64,000 nt of DNA from contig JAJYZF010000005.1 of NCBI GenBank assembly GCA_021800165.1, positions 28,021 through 92,020 of the forward strand, in the 5' to 3' direction. The stretch's first letter is position 1. Each line of letters begins with the position of its first letter. Below are positions 1-9,000 of the stretch, in pieces. The notes beneath the pieces are model-generated. The model was not told where the DNA came from, made no database searches, and saw nothing but the letters and a program-made list of their open reading frames with translations. The stretch is from Planctomycetota bacterium. GTDB taxonomy: Bacteria; Planctomycetota; Phycisphaerae; WQYP01. The translations under genes and the position numbers were made by a program.

Positions 1-79
1 TGCTTTCGTCCATGGCCAGCAGGCCTTTGCCCTCGGTCATCAGCGCTTTGGCCGTGGCCATGAGTTGATTGACATCCAT
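1..79 (-). CDS. Class I fructose-bisphosphate aldolase, N-terminal fragment
   Basis: Only the first 26 codons are in the window; the gene runs off the left edge. Translated from the ATG at 79 it reads MDVNQLMATAKALMTEGKGL and continues LAMDES. The GKGLLA-DES stretch is the well conserved N-terminal segment of class I (Schiff-base) fructose-1,6-bisphosphate aldolase, which splits fructose-1,6-bisphosphate in cytosolic glycolysis and gluconeogenesis. An AAAGGAAA Shine-Dalgarno sequence lies 6 bases upstream of the ATG. The gene is divergent from rnpA. The family call rests on one motif because the lysine active site lies outside the window. Confidence 0.75.
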   Translation of the reverse strand, partial: MDVNQLMATAKALMTEGKGLLAMDES

Positions 80-290
80 GAGCGTTTCCTTTCTATAGGT
101 TATCACTTGATGGCCTGGCGGAAAACACGGACGGTTTGACTCTTTGGCAACCGACACCGTTATGGCCGCCGTTGGCCCCGGCATGGTTCATTATAGGGCA
201 GGATTGAGAAGGTCCAAAGATGGGTGGTGCCCTGGAGCCTGTTTTGGCCGCCAGACGGCCACTCACGGTTGAAACTTTGGGGGAGGGGCG

Positions 291-320
291 TTGCCACCCA
301 CACCTCCGGCAAGTTATAGT
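291..320 (+). promoter_or_regulatory. Candidate sigma-70 promoter for rnpA-yidD
   Basis: TTGCCA at 291-296 and TATAGT at 315-320 each match the consensus in 5 of 6 positions and are 18 bases apart. Transcription would begin near 327, giving a leader of about 30 bases before the rnpA ATG at 358. This supports the 358 start over a longer in-frame ATG at 220, which lies upstream of this promoter. Not tested. Confidence 0.45.
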
Positions 321-357
321 GATGGCAGAAACACGGGCAGGCCGGTCGAGGTATACC

Positions 358-732
358 ATGGAAAACCAGCAGCCACCCTGCACCACCGCAACCAACCACC
401 GCAAAGCCCTGACGTTGAAGAAAAACCAGCGCTTGGGTGGCAAGCGACTGGTGGACCAGGTATTTCGAGCGGGTCGGCGACGCACGCATCACCCCATTAT
501 GGCGTGTTGCCAGCGACGTGTGGACAATGGGTTGACACGCATTGCGATCTCGGTTTCTAAAAAGTGCGGCAGTGCGACAGAGAGAAATGCGATTCGCCGC
601 CGCATTCGCGAAGGGCACCGTCTGATGCAACATGAGTTGCCACCGGGTATGGACGTTTTGCTGGTGGTGCGGCCTCATCGCCGATTGGCAGTGGTACAAT
701 ATCAGGAGATTTTGCGCTGCCTGTTGAGGTGA
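358..732 (+). CDS. rnpA: Ribonuclease P protein component
   Basis: A 124-residue basic protein, normal length for RnpA, the protein cofactor that helps the RNase P ribozyme trim the 5' leader of pre-tRNA. The C-terminal half carries the family signature: SVSKKCGSATERNAIRRRIR at about residues 64-83 contains the RNR helix, and the N-terminal NQRLGGKRLVDQVFRAG segment matches the usual central-cleft start. The ATG at 358 has GAGG 6 bases upstream; an in-frame ATG at 220 would add 46 residues with no family resemblance. yidD starts 6 bases after the stop, the common rnpA-yidD pair. The usual upstream rpmH (L34) is not present in the 278 bases between the aldolase gene and rnpA. Confidence 0.93.
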   Translation: MENQQPPCTTATNHRKALTLKKNQRLGGKRLVDQVFRAGRRRTHHPIMACCQRRVDNGLTRIAISVSKKCGSATERNAIRRRIREGHRLMQHELPPGMDVLLVVRPHRRLAVVQYQEILRCLLR

Positions 733-738
733 ATTAAT

Positions 739-993
739 TTGCGCGGGGTATTTACATTCCTTTTTCTGGCGCTGATCCGTCTGTATCAGATGACACTTTC
801 GCCATTTTTAGGCGGGCATTGTCGTTATCAACCCACTTGCAGCAACTACGGCCTGGAAGCGATCAAAACTTATGGTCCGTGGCGCGGCGGCTGGATGGCG
901 CTTTGGCGCATCGCCCGATGTCACCCCTTCGTGAAGGGAGGTTACGACCCGGTTCCACCCCCACCGGACGGGCGCTCGGATGATTGCTGGTAA
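739..993 (+). CDS. yidD: Membrane protein insertion efficiency factor YidD
   Basis: An 84-residue protein with nearly every YidD landmark: [44 protein letters not shown]. YidD is a small membrane-associated protein thought to help YidC insert inner-membrane proteins. The start is TTG at 739, with a GAGGTG Shine-Dalgarno that overlaps the rnpA stop codon, so the two are likely translationally linked. In many bacteria yidC follows; here the next gene is an unrelated OsmC-like gene, so the conserved rpmH-rnpA-yidD-yidC block is broken on both sides. Confidence 0.93.
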   Translation: MRGVFTFLFLALIRLYQMTLSPFLGGHCRYQPTCSNYGLEAIKTYGPWRGGWMALWRIARCHPFVKGGYDPVPPPPDGRSDDCW

Positions 994-1150
994 AGCCACA
1001 TCCCGGCGACGCTGCAACCGGACACGGGTGCGACTTTCAACACGACCAGCGATCGCCGTCGCTGCTATGAAAATGGCTGGATGGCGGTAGAGTGGATATT
1101 TTCGCCAGAGCGCATAAAATCGTTCGTGTCGGCATTTTGGAGTATTTTTA

Positions 1151-1546
1151 ATGACTACGTTTACGTTAAAGCAAGTGGGTAACTTTGCCATTGATGTGGA
1201 GTACGAGAGCTGGAAATTGCGCATTGACCTGATGCCGGGCCAAGGCGGCAGCGGCACCGGACCCGGCCCCACCGATCTGGTACCGATTGCCTTGGCGGCC
1301 TGTGAGATGATGCTGGCTTTGCTGACGGCCAAAAAGCACGGCCACCCGCTGACGGAGGTGGAAGCCAGCGTGACCAAACAATACGCCAAAGATCCCTCGC
1401 GTTTGGGAGATATGCAGGTGGTGTTGAAGAATGTCTTGAGTAAACTGCCGCCGGAGCTTCATGAACGTGTGCGGGCCGCAGTGGAAACCTGCCCGGTGCT
1501 GCAAACGCTTAAGCATCCGCCGGCGGTGCAAACACAAATAATGTGA
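1151..1546 (+). CDS. OsmC/Ohr family protein
   Basis: A 131-residue protein with the two cysteine regions of the OsmC/Ohr fold: GPGPTDLVPIALAACEMM with Cys51 on the central helix, and ETCPVLQTLK with Cys114. Family members are thiol peroxidases that reduce organic hydroperoxides, or close relatives of unknown substrate. The spacing fits the general OsmC-like group rather than true Ohr, so the substrate is not predicted. TGGAG lies about 9 bases before the ATG. The gene appears to stand alone, ending 10 bases before the 167-bp repeat element. Confidence 0.8.
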   Translation: MTTFTLKQVGNFAIDVEYESWKLRIDLMPGQGGSGTGPGPTDLVPIALAACEMMLALLTAKKHGHPLTEVEASVTKQYAKDPSRLGDMQVVLKNVLSKLPPELHERVRAAVETCPVLQTLKHPPAVQTQIM

Positions 1547-1556
1547 GCTTGCGGTC

Positions 1557-1723
1557 AGGGACCGGGCAAAAATAACGTCACACTTTCCGGCCGGTCCTTT
1601 TGCCCGCTGGCCTGGTTGTTCGCTCCTTGCAGACCCACTGTCGGGGTATGCGCGCCCGTCACGCCTCGCCAGCAACTAAAATTCCTGCACCGTAAAGCAC
1701 GAATTTATTTTTGCACGGTCCCT
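1557..1723. repeat. 167-bp element with terminal inverted repeats, copy 1
   Basis: Begins AGGGACCGGGCAAAAATAA and ends TTATTTTTGCACGGTCCCT, inverted ends of 19 bases with one mismatch. A second copy of identical length lies at 44678-44844 with strong overall identity. Both sit between convergent genes: the left end is just after a plus-strand stop and the right end provides the last base of a minus-strand TAA stop. No open reading frame or transposase is inside. It may be a MITE-like mobile element, or an intergenic palindromic element that also ends transcription. No clear target-site duplication is visible. Confidence 0.75.
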
Positions 1724-3864
1724 TACTCCGCGAACACCCGCAATTCGCGGATACAAAAATGGGGTTCGCTCCAGCCTTGACCACCGGCCTGGTGATCCAG
1801 TTCACAGGTGCTGCCGCCCCATGTGCTCTGATGCACCAGCACGCGGATTTCGTCGGTGAAGACGGGGCTGAAATCAGACTGAAAAATCCACCGGTCGCTG
1901 AAGAATACATCCACCATGCAGCGCACGGTAGGCGTAAATACACCGATGGTTTTGGGATTTTCCCGCACGCGTTTCAAGGTGACCCAACGGCTGCCCTTGA
2001 GATATTGCAATTCAAAATCCAGCAGTGTGCCCTGCGATTGCCACGGGGGAGCGCAGAACAGGATCACGCGCCGCATCTTGACCACCTGGGGCAGCTTCAG
2101 CCGCACCCAGATTGGAAATTTACCGATATTTTCAGACCATGGAGCGCTGGGACCCTGGAACGACCAGTACCAGTTTTCCAGATGGTTGTCATAAATCTTC
2201 TGAATGCCGACGGAAGCGTGCAACGCTGTTTCCACGCCCGTAGCCGAAGCTGCCGCACTGGTACCGGCGGCCAAAGCCAGATCCAGTCCCCATTGATAGG
2301 GTATCACGTCCAGAGTCTGTCCGGGAGTTAATTGCACGTATACAGGCATCTCGGGTACGGCCAGCACAGCCTTTTGGCCAACCACGGGAATTTCACTTTC
2401 CACGCCGAAGGCTGATACGACACGCAACTTGCCATTGCCACCGAGCACCTGCAGGTGAACTTTTCCCCGGGTATCGCCGGCGGTCATGAAAGCGGCAACA
2501 GATTTTCCCGGCCCTTGAAAAAGGCTGCCCACATAGATTTCGTTGGCGTAGGAGCCAAAGTCAAAGGCACGGCTGAATTGAGTGCCGAATAATTCCTCCG
2601 ACCACACGCGCATGAGCGGGGCTGCTGGATTGAGACTGTGATCGCCGTTTTCCCACCAAGTGGGAAAGTCCCAAAAACCGTGGCTCAGGTCGTACCAGAG
2701 ATCGTTGTGTTCTTTGGGAATGCCGAACTGTTCATACACCATCATCTGGAGCATGGTCCAACGCCCCTGAAGATGGGGATGATAGGCCCCATAGACAGCG
2801 GCAAAAAAACCCTGCTCGGTCTGCCATTTTTCAATGTTCTCCAGACCATACTTTTTGAGCATTGCCATCAGGTTGGTCAGTGATTTGCGTTCCAGCCACA
2901 AATCGCCATTGCAGCAGTTGTAGGCATGGAATGAAAAGGCATCAATATACTTTCCGCCTCCGGCCTTAAAAAAATCCTCCAGCCATGGATACAGGCTTGG
3001 GTCGATGGCCACCGTGCCTGGGCCAATGACTTTCAATGTGGGATTCACCTTTTTTACGGTGCGATAAAAATCTATCAGCTCGTCTTGGACAAAGCCCGCC
3101 CCGGTGGCCCCGCCGTTGGGTTCATTGCGTGGTTCCCAGTACTGCACACGGTCCTGGAAATGCTCGACAATTTTCTTTACACCGGCCAGATGGCCCTTCG
3201 TACCGTTTCCAAAGGACATTTCCAGCGGTCGGGCGCGCATGGGATCGCCGGGATGGACGTAATACTTTTCATAGAGGGGAATGGTTTGATCGTAGATTTT
3301 GATGGTAGCGTCGGGATTCGCCGCATCCGCTTGAAACCGTGTAGGCCCCATGGCGGTTATGCCACGGACCACAGGATCCGAGCCATCCGAAGCATAAGGA
3401 GCATTTTTTCCAGGTTTGGGAAAATGCGGGTTGTTGCGGAACACTACGAACATCGTGCCACCGACAATATCACCCCATTGTTTGGTGGCTTGGCGGCCGT
3501 AAATATAAAGCTTGTACCAACCCGGAGGTAGGGCCTTGAGAGTAATCACCGCACCGGCGGAACCCTGATCCACCAGATCGCCATCATAATTGCGCACCGC
3601 ATAGGCGGCGGCCGCCGGACCGAGTTTGAATACAAGATGCTCGCCCACGTAAAAAATATTGTTGCGAACGGGGGCCACGGGCCGCACCAGATTCGGCGGC
3701 AATTTCCAACTCCAGCCCGGCTTGGGCTTACCCACCGCGGGAAGTGGATGATGGGAGGGCACCCAAGCCGCAGCCCGGGCCCGGCGACGGGGTATACTGA
3801 CGGTGCCCGCCGCAACAGCGGCCACGGCCATGGTCCCCACAAAATCTCGACGTGTAGAAGACAT
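1723..3864 (-). CDS. Secreted clan GH-A-type glycoside hydrolase with C-terminal beta-sandwich module
   Basis: A 713-residue protein with a twin-arginine export signal (STRRDFVG at residues 3-10, then an Ala/Val-rich stretch). Residues about 160-430 look like a TIM-barrel glycosidase: WEPRNEPN places a probable acid/base at Glu248 and WQTEQG a probable nucleophile at Glu350, the strand-4 and strand-7 pattern of clan GH-A (GH39- or GH5-like). The last 150 residues resemble an F5/8-type galactose-binding module and align with the tail of the 1065-residue neighbour (LLDFELQYLKGSRWVTLKRV versus LLDYNLQCKKDGHWLTIQQV). The ATG at 3864 has AGGAG 8 bases upstream. It is last in a run of minus-strand glycosidase genes. 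Substrate unknown. Confidence 0.7.
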   Translation of the reverse strand: MSSTRRDFVGTMAVAAVAAGTVSIPRRRARAAAWVPSHHPLPAVGKPKPGWSWKLPPNLVRPVAPVRNNIFYVGEHLVFKLGPAAAAYAVRNYDGDLVDQGSAGAVITLKALPPGWYKLYIYGRQATKQWGDIVGGTMFVVFRNNPHFPKPGKNAPYASDGSDPVVRGITAMGPTRFQADAANPDATIKIYDQTIPLYEKYYVHPGDPMRARPLEMSFGNGTKGHLAGVKKIVEHFQDRVQYWEPRNEPNGGATGAGFVQDELIDFYRTVKKVNPTLKVIGPGTVAIDPSLYPWLEDFFKAGGGKYIDAFSFHAYNCCNGDLWLERKSLTNLMAMLKKYGLENIEKWQTEQGFFAAVYGAYHPHLQGRWTMLQMMVYEQFGIPKEHNDLWYDLSHGFWDFPTWWENGDHSLNPAAPLMRVWSEELFGTQFSRAFDFGSYANEIYVGSLFQGPGKSVAAFMTAGDTRGKVHLQVLGGNGKLRVVSAFGVESEIPVVGQKAVLAVPEMPVYVQLTPGQTLDVIPYQWGLDLALAAGTSAAASATGVETALHASVGIQKIYDNHLENWYWSFQGPSAPWSENIGKFPIWVRLKLPQVVKMRRVILFCAPPWQSQGTLLDFELQYLKGSRWVTLKRVRENPKTIGVFTPTVRCMVDVFFSDRWIFQSDFSPVFTDEIRVLVHQSTWGGSTCELDHQAGGQGWSEPHFCIRELRVFAE

Positions 3865-3984
3865 CGGATAAAACTCCTGCTATAAACTGGGTAGAATCCA
3901 TTTTGAGGTCGCACCTGCCACAAGGCGGAAGCGGGTTAAGATTTTGGCAAAACGCCTTTCCCGCATGGCATCGCAGGAACACCG

Positions 3985-5544
3985 TCAGGCCATGTTTTCG
4001 ACCACCACCATGGTCGCCCCGCCCACCAGATGTTCGGGTTTGCCCAGAGCCACGGCCGCAGGATTGGTTTTGTCGGCAGGCCAGCCAGCTTCGTTGGTGG
4101 CCCCGGCTAAATGGAGGTGGTAAAAACCACCGGTGGCTTTAATACGAGATCGGTGATTGTGGCGGTCCACCAAGGTAGCGGATTTAGCCTTGGCGGGAAT
4201 TGCGATGCGCACTGCACGGCGGGTATCGGCAAAGGCCATGAAAACGCGCTTTCGTGCCGCCGTATTCTGAAATTCAAAAAGGTTGTACCCGGTTCGCCAC
4301 GTACCGGAATACGGGGAGTTTCCCTGCAGCAGTCCGACCCCGGCATGGCCGTGTAATTGCTTGACCAATGTCGCATGGGCCAATTCCGCCACCAGCACAT
4401 CGGTCCAAGTGGTCAGCGCCGGCTTGGGATTGCCAAGCCCACCATTGGCCGGTCCACCAGCGTACAAGCCAAGACCGTTGGAATTGTCCAACTGAAAGTG
4501 GAAGAGCTTTTGAACCCCCGCCAGCGCCGCCCACGCCCACGACTGAAGGACGTAATCACAGTATTGGTTCGGCGTGCCACCGAATATTCCGCCGGTATCC
4601 GGAAAGCCGGTTTCCGTGAACCATATCGGCTTGGAAGTCCGCAAATAATGATGAATCAGTCGGAGATCCACCATGGCGTAATCGTAAAGATCCGTGGCAC
4701 GGCTGTACGAGTGTTGGTTCATGACATCGAAGTAATGGTTGTGTCGCGCGGCCTGGGGATCGTTCACTACGGCCTGAAGGTATTGTTCAAAAAAGCAGCT
4801 TTTGGCCGGATAGGGTGTGGGTGGCTTAAGATGATGGATTGCCAGATAACCTTCCACCGTGCGGTAGCTTAAGCCGGCAAACAAAGCCGTGCATTTAGGA
4901 TCGGCCATTTTGGCCGCGAGATAAAATGCCCGCTGGTAGGGCATAAAGTCCGCACCGTCGCCCTTGAAGAAATAATGACCGCCAAGATCCGGCTCGTTCC
5001 AACTTTCCCAGCAGTCCACCACATCGCGGTAGCGCTGTACAATTTCGTAGACGAACTGGCCAAACAAATTTCCTGCGGCATTGACGGGGCGCACATTAAC
5101 GCCACGTTGCAGTCCGGAATTGGGTCCACCCGGCCATCGGGCATAGGCGGGATCGGCCGCCCACGGCGGACAGTAACCGAGAATGGGTGAAAATTTCAGA
5201 TGCGGATATTTCTTCCGAATGGCGCGTACTTGCTCCATCCCCTGCCAATTCCACTTGTCCGGATTGGGTTCCGGCGTCGGCCGCACCATACCAAAGGACA
5301 TATCAATACGGCACAGGGGAGCACCCGCCGCGAGCATACATGTAACGTAATGCCTATTGGCCAGGATACCGCCATTGGAACACATGGCAAATGGATACAC
5401 ATGGCGGCCCGAATGAGCCATACCGTCGCTTGCCACCGCCCGAGACCGCCAAGCAAGAGCGGGGGCCGCGGCCAACGCCGAAGCCGCCACCAACGACCGC
5501 CCGACAAACTTGCGTCGAGTAAGCGAACCTCGATCAGGGACCAT
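3985..5544 (-). CDS. Secreted clan GH-A-type glycoside hydrolase (Tat substrate)
   Basis: A 519-residue protein starting with a Tat signal (LTRRKFVGRSLVAASALAAA at residues 8-27). WESWNEPDLGG puts the likely acid/base at Glu184, and IWFTETGFPDTGG the likely nucleophile at Glu311, a GH-A TIM-barrel pattern resembling GH39 or GH5 enzymes. No extra binding module is obvious. The ATG at 5544 has AGGAG 7 bases upstream and overlaps the end of the preceding gene by 11 bases; a longer in-frame start at 5574 lies inside that gene and lacks a signal sequence in the right place. This overlap means it is almost certainly co-transcribed with the propeller-glycosidase gene. Exact sugar unknown. Confidence 0.7.
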   Translation of the reverse strand: MVPDRGSLTRRKFVGRSLVAASALAAAPALAWRSRAVASDGMAHSGRHVYPFAMCSNGGILANRHYVTCMLAAGAPLCRIDMSFGMVRPTPEPNPDKWNWQGMEQVRAIRKKYPHLKFSPILGYCPPWAADPAYARWPGGPNSGLQRGVNVRPVNAAGNLFGQFVYEIVQRYRDVVDCWESWNEPDLGGHYFFKGDGADFMPYQRAFYLAAKMADPKCTALFAGLSYRTVEGYLAIHHLKPPTPYPAKSCFFEQYLQAVVNDPQAARHNHYFDVMNQHSYSRATDLYDYAMVDLRLIHHYLRTSKPIWFTETGFPDTGGIFGGTPNQYCDYVLQSWAWAALAGVQKLFHFQLDNSNGLGLYAGGPANGGLGNPKPALTTWTDVLVAELAHATLVKQLHGHAGVGLLQGNSPYSGTWRTGYNLFEFQNTAARKRVFMAFADTRRAVRIAIPAKAKSATLVDRHNHRSRIKATGGFYHLHLAGATNEAGWPADKTNPAAVALGKPEHLVGGATMVVVENMA

Positions 5545-8500
5545 GAGTTTTCTCCTTATTTTGCAGTGGTGCACTCATCTGGCGTACGTGCAGATGTTGA
5601 ACGGGAGCGTAAATTTGAATCTGCCGCAGACACAGCTTGGCCTGATTGCCAGGCCCGCCCCAGGTGCGACGGATGGCCGCATTGGCCAGGGCATCGGGAG
5701 CAAACCCGAAGGTGGTGCGCAGCACCACCAGACGTAACGCCTTGGTGGTGACAGGGGTAAAGGTATTGAGATAACAGTTGGAGTCTTTGTACCATGTAGC
5801 GGCAATGCAATCCGGCGTTCTCACCCATTCACTTGGGGGAAGCGGGGTGCGTACCTGTTGAATGGTAAGCCAGTGACCATCTTTTTTACATTGCAGGTTG
5901 TAATCCAGCAAAGCACAGTAGCCGTTATCCGCACGTAAACCGGCCACCACTACTTCGCCGATGTTCTGTGGGGTTGCAAACCGCATGGTCAAATATTGCG
6001 GTAAAGTCGGCAAATCACCCCAGAAAAGCCCTTTGCCATCGGTATCGCCATACGGACCGCCGGCCATATAGGTATTCCATACGCCATTGTTGAGTGCGGG
6101 CACATTGGTGCATTTGGCCGAATAGACAAACTTGGCCGAGCGAGCCAGATTGACGCCCAAATTAATTTTCGGCACGGAAATGCGCAGGCCCCTGGTCAAT
6201 GAAAGATAAATGGGCATCTGTCCGACATGCACCACGACAATGCCGCGGCCGGCGTGTTCCTCTTGAACGCGCACGGCGGCTATTTTGTTGCCAAAACTGT
6301 CCGTTGCTTCAATCCGGCCGGACCCGAATGCGCCTAAAATAACGCGCAAATCCGGCGTGCCGAGGTTTTGCAGAACAATCGTGCTGCCGCGTTTTCCGGC
6401 ATACCGCAGGCCCAGCAGCAGATCATTACCGGGGCGGCCGAAATTCAAAACCCGAGTTAGCTTACGGCCACGGATCATGGCGGCGCGAGTGCGCAACGCC
6501 AGTGCCGCGGGATGTGGCCCCGCCGAAGACCATTCAAAGCTGGGCACGGCGCTGTAGCCCATGTTATTCATGTAATATAAACAATCGTGCCGGTTGGGAA
6601 TACCCAGGGAGGTCATCAAATTTTGGTGCAGCGTATCACGGATGGCCTGAGTGACGGGCAGAAAATCGCCGCCACGGATACCGGTAATGGCCCGTTCAGT
6701 ATTCCATATTGGTTTTGAAGCATCGCCATAGCGGACCATGAGTTTGCGCAAGGCCGCGATTTGATAGCGCCAATGCACCGGATCAATGGATTCGTTGCCT
6801 TCATAATCATGAATCGAGAGAATGTCAGTGTAGTTTTTACCGCCATCCTGGTAGAACTGCTTATACCATGGCAACTGGATACCACACACATCCGGCCCGA
6901 TCACCCGGGCCGCCGGATCAAGTCTTTTAATCAGCGGATAGAGTTGTTTGATCATAGCCACGTATGCCGCAGGCGACATCGAAAAGTTGGGTTCATTCAT
7001 GATTTCCCAATACTTCACACGGCCCTTGTAGCGTAGCATATCCGCTTTAACCTTGACGGGGTTGCAATCGGCTATATCGGTCAGATTAAAAAACACGGTG
7101 ACGCCGGCTTTTTTCGCCTGCCGAAGTGTTCTTCCCACACCAGTACCGGGGGACAAACGCATGATGGGCTGACCCGCAAAGGCATATTGCCAAGGGGTGC
7201 CAATTTGGCCTTTTTTGAGCTTGGGTAAATCGTCAAATGGCGGCGTTACACCTACAAACTTTCCCAAGGTCATCAGCCGCTGCGATCCGCTGTACAGACC
7301 TATTTGTACCATATACCAACCGAAGCGCGGAGGTGTGAACGCCAAGCGATGTTGGGCCGGCTTACCGTTTACCAGCGGCAAACTAAATTGGCCGTGGGCA
7401 ATAAGCGTTTTATACACGTTGTAAACCTTCCAGACGGCCTGCACGACCTGCACGGGACGATTGGCAGGGCCAATGGCCAAGTTGAGAGGCACAGGATCAA
7501 GGTCGTAAGCAATGCTGCAAGGCAGAGTGGTTGTAATCGACGGAAAAAGCCCCAACGCCAAGGCACTGTGCTGACGCACATGAAGCGTGCCTGGCTTAAA
7601 AAAATCGTTGCGAAGCCGCATAATGCAGGGACTTGGGTACGCGGCAAAACGGTGATACCATCGATTGCTGGGCTTAAGTGCGCCGGTGGAAGCCACCCAT
7701 ATCCGGCCCTTGGCATCGACGTGAATAGGTAAATCGTCGGCGTTCCACGCGTCGGCCCAAGTAAATTCGCCATGATGCTGGGTAACAGTCGTCACCGACG
7801 CATTAAACTTGGTCACCCGGCCGGGATTACCAAAAGTCATAGAGTAAATGTTGCCATGCTGGTCCACGGCAACAGAATGAAACAGCTCACTCCCGTCTTC
7901 CGAGCGAAACATCTTCCGGCTCCCGCAACCAATGACTTTGAGCAATTGGCCTTGGGGCGAAAATTCATAAATCTGGTTCACCGCCGCCTGAAAATAAAAG
8001 TTGTCCTGACTATCCGAGGCCATCGATTCGACCTGCGTCAGGCGACGACTAAGCGAAATGAAAGCGACGATATGTCCTGCAGCGTTGATGACATCAATGC
8101 GTCGCCCCCCGATCCAGCTCCATCCTTGGCTGGGAACATCCTCCTGGGCGCTACCGATGACCGCCATGTTGCCGCGCCAAGGGGTAATTGCCATAGCCGC
8201 GGCGATGGCAACATTATGAATCAACTGCCCACGAGCATCGTAAATTTGCACAATGTTAGCCCGCGGCTGAGTGATAAATACGTGCCCTTGGGCATCCACC
8301 GCCAGAGATTGCGGATCATTGTATACCCCCGGCAACTTTTCCATTCCGGGTACAGGATCAGCCGTCGATGCAACACGTTGCGGGGCCGCAATCGGAAACT
8401 GCCGGATGAATTTACCCTTGTGGCTGAATATCTGGACAAGCAAATCGCCGGCCATCGCCTTGGTTTTATAGTCGTAACCGGCACCATCCAGAACATAGAT

Positions 8501-8731
8501 ACGACCTTGGGGACCGAACGCAAAATCCCGCAAGAACTGAAATGTACCATGCCCGTTGCCATAACCGCCAAACTCCAGATCCACGCCTTCGGCAAACTTC
8601 TGCGTCGTTGGAGCGGCGAAAAGTAAGTGGCCGGGAAAAACCAGCAACAAAAGCACCACCAACCAGCCATAGAAGGAACGCCGCAAGGAGAATATGAAGA
8701 GGGACCACTCCGGGGTTATCCAAGAACGCAT
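5534..8731 (-). CDS. NHL-type beta-propeller / clan GH-A glycosidase / beta-sandwich fusion
   Basis: A 1065-residue three-part protein. Residues 20-40 form a hydrophobic N-terminal signal or anchor. Residues about 50-350 contain repeated propeller-like blades such as RDFAFGPQGRIYVLDG, QSLAVDAQGHVFITQP and HSVAVDQHGNIYSMTF, typical of NHL/SMP-30-type propellers. Residues about 500-780 form a GH-A barrel with probable acid/base Glu580 (YWEIMNEPN) and nucleophile Glu679 (PIWNTERA). The last 160 residues resemble the galactose-binding-like tail of the 713-residue neighbour. The ATG at 8731 follows AAGGA by 9 bases. It starts the pair with the downstream Tat glycosidase. A propeller and a glycosidase in one chain is uncommon. 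Substrate and localisation are inferred only. Confidence 0.65.
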   Translation of the reverse strand: MRSWITPEWSLFIFSLRRSFYGWLVVLLLLVFPGHLLFAAPTTQKFAEGVDLEFGGYGNGHGTFQFLRDFAFGPQGRIYVLDGAGYDYKTKAMAGDLLVQIFSHKGKFIRQFPIAAPQRVASTADPVPGMEKLPGVYNDPQSLAVDAQGHVFITQPRANIVQIYDARGQLIHNVAIAAAMAITPWRGNMAVIGSAQEDVPSQGWSWIGGRRIDVINAAGHIVAFISLSRRLTQVESMASDSQDNFYFQAAVNQIYEFSPQGQLLKVIGCGSRKMFRSEDGSELFHSVAVDQHGNIYSMTFGNPGRVTKFNASVTTVTQHHGEFTWADAWNADDLPIHVDAKGRIWVASTGALKPSNRWYHRFAAYPSPCIMRLRNDFFKPGTLHVRQHSALALGLFPSITTTLPCSIAYDLDPVPLNLAIGPANRPVQVVQAVWKVYNVYKTLIAHGQFSLPLVNGKPAQHRLAFTPPRFGWYMVQIGLYSGSQRLMTLGKFVGVTPPFDDLPKLKKGQIGTPWQYAFAGQPIMRLSPGTGVGRTLRQAKKAGVTVFFNLTDIADCNPVKVKADMLRYKGRVKYWEIMNEPNFSMSPAAYVAMIKQLYPLIKRLDPAARVIGPDVCGIQLPWYKQFYQDGGKNYTDILSIHDYEGNESIDPVHWRYQIAALRKLMVRYGDASKPIWNTERAITGIRGGDFLPVTQAIRDTLHQNLMTSLGIPNRHDCLYYMNNMGYSAVPSFEWSSAGPHPAALALRTRAAMIRGRKLTRVLNFGRPGNDLLLGLRYAGKRGSTIVLQNLGTPDLRVILGAFGSGRIEATDSFGNKIAAVRVQEEHAGRGIVVVHVGQMPIYLSLTRGLRISVPKINLGVNLARSAKFVYSAKCTNVPALNNGVWNTYMAGGPYGDTDGKGLFWGDLPTLPQYLTMRFATPQNIGEVVVAGLRADNGYCALLDYNLQCKKDGHWLTIQQVRTPLPPSEWVRTPDCIAATWYKDSNCYLNTFTPVTTKALRLVVLRTTFGFAPDALANAAIRRTWGGPGNQAKLCLRQIQIYAPVQHLHVRQMSAPLQNKEKTHGP

Positions 8732-8962
8732 GATTTTTTTTCCTTTAATCGGGCAACCGCGCCCACCAGCCCCATATTGCAGCCCTCCCGGCCATACCCA
8801 GGATCGAGTTCCAGATTGGGATGCCTCCTCAACTGCAATTCAACCGGGACTCACATCTTTCTGCAGCGCGCGACACAGAGTCCAACACCAGGCGACACGC
8901 TGCAATGGCGGTCACAACCACCATCTCGTCGAATCTTAAGCCGGGGATGCCTTGGACACAAC

Positions 8963-8998
8963 GCTAATTTGCGTCCTATTTTCGCGATTTTACGACAA
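8963..8998. promoter_or_regulatory. Shared motif copy 1, candidate operator upstream of the propeller-glycosidase gene
   Basis: The stretch GCTAATTTGCGTC then 11 bases then ATTTTACGAC closely matches the sequence at 14144-14179 next to the XylR-like regulator gene; the spacer differs by one base. It lies about 230 bases upstream of the 8731 start, just after the stop of the GH95-like gene. It is a candidate binding site for the local regulator. The rest of 8732-8962 shows nothing else recognisable. Confidence 0.45.
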
Positions 8999-9000
8999 CG

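Noticed and set aside
80..357. Search for rpmH (ribosomal protein L34) upstream of rnpA
   Set aside because: No frame encodes the basic 44-residue L34 sequence; the gene must be elsewhere in the genome.
220..357. Longer rnpA start at 220
   Set aside because: The added residues do not resemble RnpA and a good promoter lies inside this stretch.
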